Source of the DNA: Bacteroidales bacterium
GTDB taxonomy: Bacteria > Bacteroidota > Bacteroidia > Bacteroidales > WCHB1-69
Direction of reading: 5' to 3'
DNA length: 12,370 bases
NCBI GenBank assembly: GCA_017964755.1
Contig: JAGCRI010000125.1
Coordinates: 1 to 12,370 of the forward strand
A program made the translations under genes and the position numbers. Below the pieces are notes generated by a model that saw only the letters and a program-made list of their open reading frames with translations, had not been told where the DNA came from and made no database searches. This document shows, one piece after another, positions 7,406 to 12,370 of the stretch; position 1 is the stretch's first letter, and every line of letters begins with the position of its first letter.

Positions 7406-7426
7406 TGAAAAAGCCTCTGCTTTTCA
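7406..7426. terminator. Possible weak terminator hairpin
   Basis: TGAAAAAGC (7406-7414) pairs with GCTTTTCA (7419-7426) across a CTCT loop, with one bulged A. The A-run and T-run flanks make it possibly bidirectional, but the stem is short and only four T follow the GC part. It lies 157 nt past the dehydrogenase stop. A second hairpin, AACAA/TTGTT, abuts it at 7426-7439. Confidence 0.3.
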
Positions 7427-7514
7427 ACAATAGATTGTTCAAAACCCTATCCATCCAATTTCCGAGGAGCACTTCATTCCTTACATAATACGGCATTTTC
7501 AATCAATAATATGC

Positions 7515-7543
7515 TGTTTATAAAAAATAATATCTTATAAACA
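7515..7543. repeat. 9-bp inverted repeat upstream of the GLUG gene
   Basis: TGTTTATAA (7515-7523) is exactly mirrored by TTATAAACA (7535-7543) with an 11-nt loop. It lies about 30 bp upstream of the best promoter-like motif and could be an operator, but its AT richness makes chance likely. Confidence 0.35.
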
Positions 7544-7572
7544 ATTCCGCCAAATTGAAGAAGATTTGCCTA

Positions 7573-7581
7573 TAAATTTGT
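7573..7581 (+). promoter_or_regulatory. Candidate -7 element for the GLUG-repeat gene
   Basis: TAAATTTGT fits the Bacteroidota TAnnTTTG core, about 75 bp before the ATG at 7656. A similar TATAAAATTTG occurs 33 bp further on (7604-7614), so the real start point is ambiguous. No convincing -33 element was found for either. Confidence 0.35.
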
Positions 7582-7655
7582 ACGCTTAATATAGTACATT
7601 GTCTATAAAATTTGAAATAACAATTAACATAAAAATAACCACAAATCTATCCACC

Positions 7656-10600
7656 ATGAAGCGATTTTTACTTTCTGTAACGTTAGTTTTAGGAATCATA
7701 ACAAGCACTATTGCGCAAGGCGTAAGCGTGTGGGACGGCAGCAGCACCATTTGGACCAACGGTTCCGGGACATCCTCCGACCCGTACTTGATTGAATCGG
7801 CGGCGAACCTTCGCTATCTTGTTGACAATATCGCAAGTTATAACACAAACTGCTTCAAACAGACTGTTGATATTGACCTTGATTTTAATCCATGGAGTCC
7901 AATTGGAAATGCCACAACAAATTTCAAGGGGACATACAATGGAGCAGGGCATACTATAGAGCACCTCATTATTGGTGTTAATGGAACCACACCCATTCAC
8001 CATGGTCTTTTCGGCTATCTTAACGGTGCGACAGTGAAAAATGTCAAGCTTATCTCTGGTAGCATGAATATATTAACAAATGGTGCCACATTTTATACTG
8101 GCGGTATTGCAGGCTACGCCACGGCCTCTGTCATTGACTCATGCGAAAATGGGGTAAACATAACGGTTACTAATACAACTACAAGTACTGCTTTTGACAC
8201 TTATATTGGAGGTATTTGCGGATATATGACAGGTACTGCCTCATCTATCAAGAACTCTTGCAATAAGGGACAAATTCAATTTACGGCGACTTCCACATCT
8301 GCCACAACAAACAGAACATTCACAAATCAAATAGGCGGCATTGCCGGATATATACAATACGGAAAAATAGAATGCTGCTCCAATCAAAAACCGATAAACA
8401 TTGACGTAACTTCACTTTATTATAAAACTGTTACGACCAAAGTCGGTGGTATTGTCGGCTCCATATACGCGACCTCTGCCAACCCTGTTACAATACAAAC
8501 CTCTTTAAACAATGCTTATGTTGCGTTTTCGCAAAACACAAGATATACAGCCAGTACTTATAGTTACAGTGTCACTTCATACATGTATGTTGGTGGAATA
8601 ACCGGATATCATGAAACAGGGTATATTACAACGAAAAATTGCTATAATAAAGGAGACATAAAGCCAGGCACCATCCAAACCTATTACGCGAGCAGTAGTT
8701 ACCCTTATGCCTATAATTATATATACTGGGCAGGCATTACAGGTTATGTACCCAACAATATCTGCACATTTAGTTCTTGTTATTCTGCTGGTAAAGTTCC
8801 AACAACACCCGCTTCCGTTACTGGTTCCAATAACACATACAATCACGATTGCTTAGTGTATAACTTTTCAAGCGCCTACGGAACAGCATTGAATATGTTT
8901 TACCTCAACACCTGCGGTTGTAACCAAAACCGGACAGGTGCCACGGCTGCGCCAATGGCGCAGTTCATATCAACGGTTGCCTCACAGCTTGGCAATGCAT
9001 TCGCGCAAGACGGACCTCCATACAACAACGGCGGTTTCCCGATATTAGTGAACTACAATTACGAAAGCCGTGTCAAAACCTACCACGCCTCCGACACCTC
9101 GGCAATGAGCGCACGTCTGAACGGTAGTATTGACATAAGCAATGACTTTCCTTCCACTGCTGTGATAGACTCCGCAGGGTTCCAATACAAACTCACTGGA
9201 GCCGGGACATGGAATAACGTGCATGCAACGGTTGCCGATACAATCTCCACAGTCATTGCAGGCCTGAGCGCGTGCACACAGTACACATACCGCGCATACG
9301 CCAGCATTGACGGCGTAATTGCATACGGCGACACAATGACATTCCGCACAAAATGCCAAGACACGGGACGCGTGGTTTACACGTTGTGCTACGGCGACAC
9401 ACTGACATACAGAGGCAACCAATATTATCCTGCAGACACATATTATTATATCACGCAGGATTCGACCATTGCCGTTGAAATGCACTGGTACGCTTCACGC
9501 CACAACTATATTGACCCCGCTATCACATACGGTCAGACATTCAGTCTCAACGGGCAGGATTACACCGAAACCGGAGAATACACACAAACATTGCTCCCTG
9601 ACGCAAACGGATGCGACAGTATAATCCACCTGCGTCTGTATGTGGATTACCAGAACGCAGGAGCAGACCAATGGGATTGTGTCACACAAAACACATTATC
9701 ATACGGAAACGGAACCCAAGCAGACCCGTACATTATTGAAAGCGCGGGAACGCTCTCCTATTTCGCCGACGCCGTTAACGCAGGCAATGACTTTGCCGGC
9801 AAATATTTCAAATTGGTGCGCGACATCGACTGGACCGGCTGCACTTGGCGTGCTATCGGCAACACAAGCTCCACTCCGTTCCGCGGGCATTTTGACGGTG
9901 ACGGACACGAAATCCAAAACATAAACATCGTTTTGGGCGCCGCATATCCTTACGGAGGTGTCTTCGGACGTGTAATAAACGGTTCCATAAAGAATCTTTA
10001 CATAACCGGCACAAACACGCTCACCGCCTCAACTTCCACATCAACATATTATATGGGAGGTATTGTAGGTTATGCGAGCAACACTAAGATTGACAACTGC
10101 CACAACAATATGACTTTCAATGTGGCTAACACAGGAACAACAACCACTTTCAGCACATATCTCGGTGGTATCGCCGGTTATTTGACAAACAGCGACACAT
10201 TGACTAATTGTTCCGTCAATGGAAATATTGACTACTCTTTAATTCTTTCAACAAACAATACCTCATCTCAAACGTGGGACAGTTATGTCGGCGGCATTGT
10301 CGGGCGTTTGGAATACACCTCCATAAACAAATGCTATCATGAAGGAACATTCAATTTGACAAACGAAATTGGAACACATTATAAAACCAGCAATTTGCAT
10401 GCTGGTGGTATCGTAGGCTATAGTATTGCAAATTCAAGCACTACAATTTTGGTTAAACAGACATACCATAAAGGCAATATGACTGTTGCAGACAAAGCCA
10501 CAAGCAGTAGTAGCAGTTATTCATCTTACGCATACACATACATCGGTGGTATTTTCGGTTACCAGAATGGTGGGTACACTACATTAAGCGATTGTTATAA

Positions 10601-12370
10601 CAGGGGGAATATAATTCCACAATTATATGCGCAAGGATACAGCTCTTCATACCCATACGGTTATGCCTATGTTTATGCAGGAGGACTTATCGGCTATATA
10701 CAATCTGTCACTAACACAAGAATCCAAAATTCCTACAACACAGGTGTTATTCCAAGCACATACACAAATCTTGGTGGTTCAAATAGCACCAAAAGCTACA
10801 ACCATGACTGCTTGGGATACAACACATCTGGTGTGACACAGAACAACAGCTACTATTGGGACCAGTGCAACTGCACCAACAACTACAACCATGCCACCCC
10901 GCAGACACGTCAGGAACTCATCTCACAGCAGATGCCAGGCACGCTCAACAGCAGCCCAAGCTCAGGCATTTGGACCCGCGATAACCTGCCTTACGTCAAC
11001 AACGGCTACCCGATTTTCGGATCCATGACTTACATGAAACCACTTTCCGCAGACAGTGCAGGAAACATTACAGCAATCTCAGCGACTCTGTACGGAAGTA
11101 TAGACCAGACATCAATCACGCCAAGCGTTATTTCAGAAACAGGCATTGAATATAAAGTGTTAGGAAGTTCAACCTACACCCAAATATCATCAACAACATT
11201 AAACGGCTCTTTCCAAATACCAACAAACATATTACAGCCATGCACCACATACGTCTATCGCGCATACGCAATAATTGACGGTAATTATGCTTACTCCGAC
11301 ACCGCAACCTTCCTGACAAGCTGCCAGCCAGTAAAACAGATTGACACGACATTGTGCTACAATGACACTCTCTATGTGAAAGGCATTGCATATCACCCCG
11401 ATGGCAACTACTTTGAAATGACGGTTGACACCACATACGTCATAAACATGCACTACTACGCCTCACGACACCACACCATAGACACCACAATAAAATATGG
11501 TGATGTATTTAATATTAATGGTCAGAGTTATTCCACAAGCGGGCATTACACACAATATATTCTCACTGACATTCACGGTTGCGACAGTATCATTCATATC
11601 AATGTCCTTGTTGACTATTCGGATGCGGGTGCTGATGTGTGGGATTGTGTGAAACAAGAAGCATGGGTATCTGGGTCGGGAGCCCAAGGCGACCCATATC
11701 TCATTGAAAGCGCAGCACAACTTTCATACTTCGCCGATCAAGTAAATGCAGGAAACAGTTATACAGGTACATATTTCAGATTGGCAAGGGACATCGACTG
11801 GAACGGCTGCACTTGGCGAGCTATCGGTAACACAAGCTCAACACCGTTCCGCGGACATTTCGACGGAGACGGACACGAAATCCAAAACATACAAATTTCA
11901 CTTACCGGCAGCGCATATCCTTATGCAGGAATCTTCGGTAATGTAATAAACGGCTCTATAAAGAATCTGTACATAACCGGCAACAGCACGTTCACCGCCT
12001 CAACATCATCATCAACATATTATATGGGAGGTATCGTGGGTTCTGCAAACAACACTAAAATTGACAACTGCCACAACGATATGACTTTCAATGTTGCAAA
12101 CACAGGAACAACAACCACTTTCACTACATATCTCGGTGGTATCGCCGGATATTTGGCAAACAGCGACACATTGACTAATTGTTCTGTCAATGGAAATATT
12201 AACTACTCTTTAATTCTTTCAACAAGCAATAGCTCATCTCAAACTTGGAACAGTTATGTTGGCGGAATTGTGGGGCGTTTGGAATACACCTCCATAAACA
12301 AATGCTATCATGAAGGAACATTCAATTTGACAAACGAAATTGGAACACATTATAAAACCAGCAATTTGCA
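7656..12370 (+). CDS. Giant secreted GLUG-repeat protein (C-terminus cut by window edge)
   Basis: The frame stays open from ATG 7656 to the right edge (1571 codons), so the 3' end is missing. Residues 1-20 are a signal peptide (MKRFLLSVTLVLGIITSTIA|Q) with no lipobox Cys. Three supermodules begin at about residues 42, 690 and 1346 with DPYLIES or DPYIIES. Each has an entry segment (DIDLDFNPW; DIDWTGCTWRAIGN) and then about seven GLUG repeats of the form GGIxGY...C..xGxI; only four are visible in module 3. Modules 1 and 2 end with a conserved NNGGFPI or NNGYPIF tail. Linkers hold a fibronectin-III-like domain (about 460-566 in the first) and a segment ending in DANGCDSI (649-656) or HGCDSI (1307-1312). 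GLUG repeats occur in bacterial surface and adhesin proteins; a beta-solenoid-like extended surface role is inferred. The protein is very rich in Asn, Thr, Ser and Tyr. Export route and anchor cannot be told without the C-terminus. Confidence 0.88.
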   Translation, partial: MKRFLLSVTLVLGIITSTIAQGVSVWDGSSTIWTNGSGTSSDPYLIESAANLRYLVDNIASYNTNCFKQTVDIDLDFNPWSPIGNATTNFKGTYNGAGHTIEHLIIGVNGTTPIHHGLFGYLNGATVKNVKLISGSMNILTNGATFYTGGIAGYATASVIDSCENGVNITVTNTTTSTAFDTYIGGICGYMTGTASSIKNSCNKGQIQFTATSTSATTNRTFTNQIGGIAGYIQYGKIECCSNQKPINIDVTSLYYKTVTTKVGGIVGSIYATSANPVTIQTSLNNAYVAFSQNTRYTASTYSYSVTSYMYVGGITGYHETGYITTKNCYNKGDIKPGTIQTYYASSSYPYAYNYIYWAGITGYVPNNICTFSSCYSAGKVPTTPASVTGSNNTYNHDCLVYNFSSAYGTALNMFYLNTCGCNQNRTGATAAPMAQFISTVASQLGNAFAQDGPPYNNGGFPILVNYNYESRVKTYHASDTSAMSARLNGSIDISNDFPSTAVIDSAGFQYKLTGAGTWNNVHATVADTISTVIAGLSACTQYTYRAYASIDGVIAYGDTMTFRTKCQDTGRVVYTLCYGDTLTYRGNQYYPADTYYYITQDSTIAVEMHWYASRHNYIDPAITYGQTFSLNGQDYTETGEYTQTLLPDANGCDSIIHLRLYVDYQNAGADQWDCVTQNTLSYGNGTQADPYIIESAGTLSYFADAVNAGNDFAGKYFKLVRDIDWTGCTWRAIGNTSSTPFRGHFDGDGHEIQNINIVLGAAYPYGGVFGRVINGSIKNLYITGTNTLTASTSTSTYYMGGIVGYASNTKIDNCHNNMTFNVANTGTTTTFSTYLGGIAGYLTNSDTLTNCSVNGNIDYSLILSTNNTSSQTWDSYVGGIVGRLEYTSINKCYHEGTFNLTNEIGTHYKTSNLHAGGIVGYSIANSSTTILVKQTYHKGNMTVADKATSSSSSYSSYAYTYIGGIFGYQNGGYTTLSDCYNRGNIIPQLYAQGYSSSYPYGYAYVYAGGLIGYIQSVTNTRIQNSYNTGVIPSTYTNLGGSNSTKSYNHDCLGYNTSGVTQNNSYYWDQCNCTNNYNHATPQTRQELISQQMPGTLNSSPSSGIWTRDNLPYVNNGYPIFGSMTYMKPLSADSAGNITAISATLYGSIDQTSITPSVISETGIEYKVLGSSTYTQISSTTLNGSFQIPTNILQPCTTYVYRAYAIIDGNYAYSDTATFLTSCQPVKQIDTTLCYNDTLYVKGIAYHPDGNYFEMTVDTTYVINMHYYASRHHTIDTTIKYGDVFNINGQSYSTSGHYTQYILTDIHGCDSIIHINVLVDYSDAGADVWDCVKQEAWVSGSGAQGDPYLIESAAQLSYFADQVNAGNSYTGTYFRLARDIDWNGCTWRAIGNTSSTPFRGHFDGDGHEIQNIQISLTGSAYPYAGIFGNVINGSIKNLYITGNSTFTASTSSSTYYMGGIVGSANNTKIDNCHNDMTFNVANTGTTTTFTTYLGGIAGYLANSDTLTNCSVNGNINYSLILSTSNSSSQTWNSYVGGIVGRLEYTSINKCYHEGTFNLTNEIGTHYKTSNL
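7779..9722 (+). repeat. Supermodule 1 of the GLUG protein
   Basis: 1944 bp (648 codons) from the first DPYLIES to the second. It has the same domain order as module 2: entry segment, seven GLUG-type repeats, NNGGFPI tail, fibronectin-III-like domain and NGCDSI segment. Similarity to modules 2 and 3 is clear at protein level but weak at DNA level, so it is the older, diverged copy. Confidence 0.75.
9723..11690 (+). repeat. Supermodule 2 of the GLUG protein
   Basis: 1968 bp (656 codons), in frame. The GLUG cores read GGVFGR, GGIVGY, GGIAGY, GGIVGR, GGIVGY, GGIFGY and GGLIGY. From about 9820 its DNA is closely similar to module 3, with one codon inserted in module 3 just before the shared AYPY sequence. 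Confidence 0.8.
11691..12370 (+). repeat. Supermodule 3 of the GLUG protein (partial)
   Basis: The first 680 bp of a third copy, cut by the window edge after its fourth GLUG core. It is close to module 2 throughout, and its last 98 bp (12273-12370) are identical to 10302-10399, an offset of 1971 bp or 657 codons. Confidence 0.8.

Larger units (their letters stand above)
7250..7655. other. AT-rich intergenic region, no gene seen
   Basis: 406 bp between the dehydrogenase and the GLUG protein. I see no plausible coding frame. It holds a weak hairpin at 7406-7426, a second short hairpin at 7426-7439, a 9-bp inverted repeat at 7515-7543 and promoter-like motifs at 7571-7614. No GC-rich hairpin with a T-tract directly follows the operon. 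Confidence 0.7.

Noticed and set aside
9045..9485. Minus-strand open frames opposite the GLUG gene (also at 8577, 9495, 11128 and 11463)
   Set aside because: The plus frame is open for more than 1500 codons with GLUG repeats; these Cys/Val-rich antisense frames mirror its codon bias.
10302..12370. The 98-bp direct repeats as a mobile element or a diversity-generating retroelement template/variable pair
   Set aside because: No transposase, reverse transcriptase or adenine-directed substitution pattern is present; the repeats are explained by in-frame module duplication.
7656..12370. Repeated spacing in the GLUG region as a CRISPR array
   Set aside because: The repeats are long, protein-coding and degenerate, with no short identical direct repeats separated by unique spacers.

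Overview
The window looks like a chromosomal segment from a member of the Bacteroidota, probably Bacteroidales. Four things point that way: a promoter motif of the Bacteroidota type (TAnnTTTGC) on both strands of a divergent intergenic region, mostly weak or absent Shine-Dalgarno sequences, a FISUMP-type secreted protein with an N-terminal domain common in Bacteroidota, and a giant GLUG-repeat surface protein. I see no tRNA, rRNA, CRISPR array, transposase or phage gene. Species-level assignment is not possible from the sequence alone.

Layout: (1) 1-1366, minus strand: a secreted FISUMP-domain protein, complete at its N-terminus and cut by the left window edge. (2) 1367-1498: a compact divergent promoter region built around a perfect 14-bp inverted repeat whose two arms each carry TATCTTTGC. 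(3) 1499-7249, plus strand: a tight six-gene cluster, probably one operon. It encodes a PrsW-family intramembrane protease with a cytosolic tail, an RsbW-like HATPase (anti-sigma kinase type), a Cache-HAMP-PP2C phosphatase (RsbU/SpoIIE type), a STAS antagonist (RsbV type), a diacylglycerol-kinase-family protein with an altered nucleotide-binding motif, and an iron-dependent alcohol dehydrogenase of the YqhD/BdhA type. (4) 7250-7655: an AT-rich intergenic region with hairpins and a possible promoter. (5) 7656 to the right edge, plus strand: a secreted protein of at least 1571 residues. It contains three GLUG-repeat supermodules of about 650 residues, the third cut by the edge.

How the genes may work together: the phosphatase has an extracytoplasmic Cache sensor. 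It would dephosphorylate the STAS protein, and the unphosphorylated STAS protein would sequester the HATPase kinase. This is a complete partner-switching circuit (kinase, phosphatase, antagonist), but no sigma factor or other obvious output lies beside it. The genes that share the transcript are a membrane protease, a lipid-kinase-like protein and an aldehyde/alcohol reductase. This makes a membrane- or envelope-stress response with an unconventional output plausible. That output is inference. The two large flanking genes encode exported, probably surface-associated proteins. The FISUMP gene may share control with the operon through the inverted-repeat promoter.
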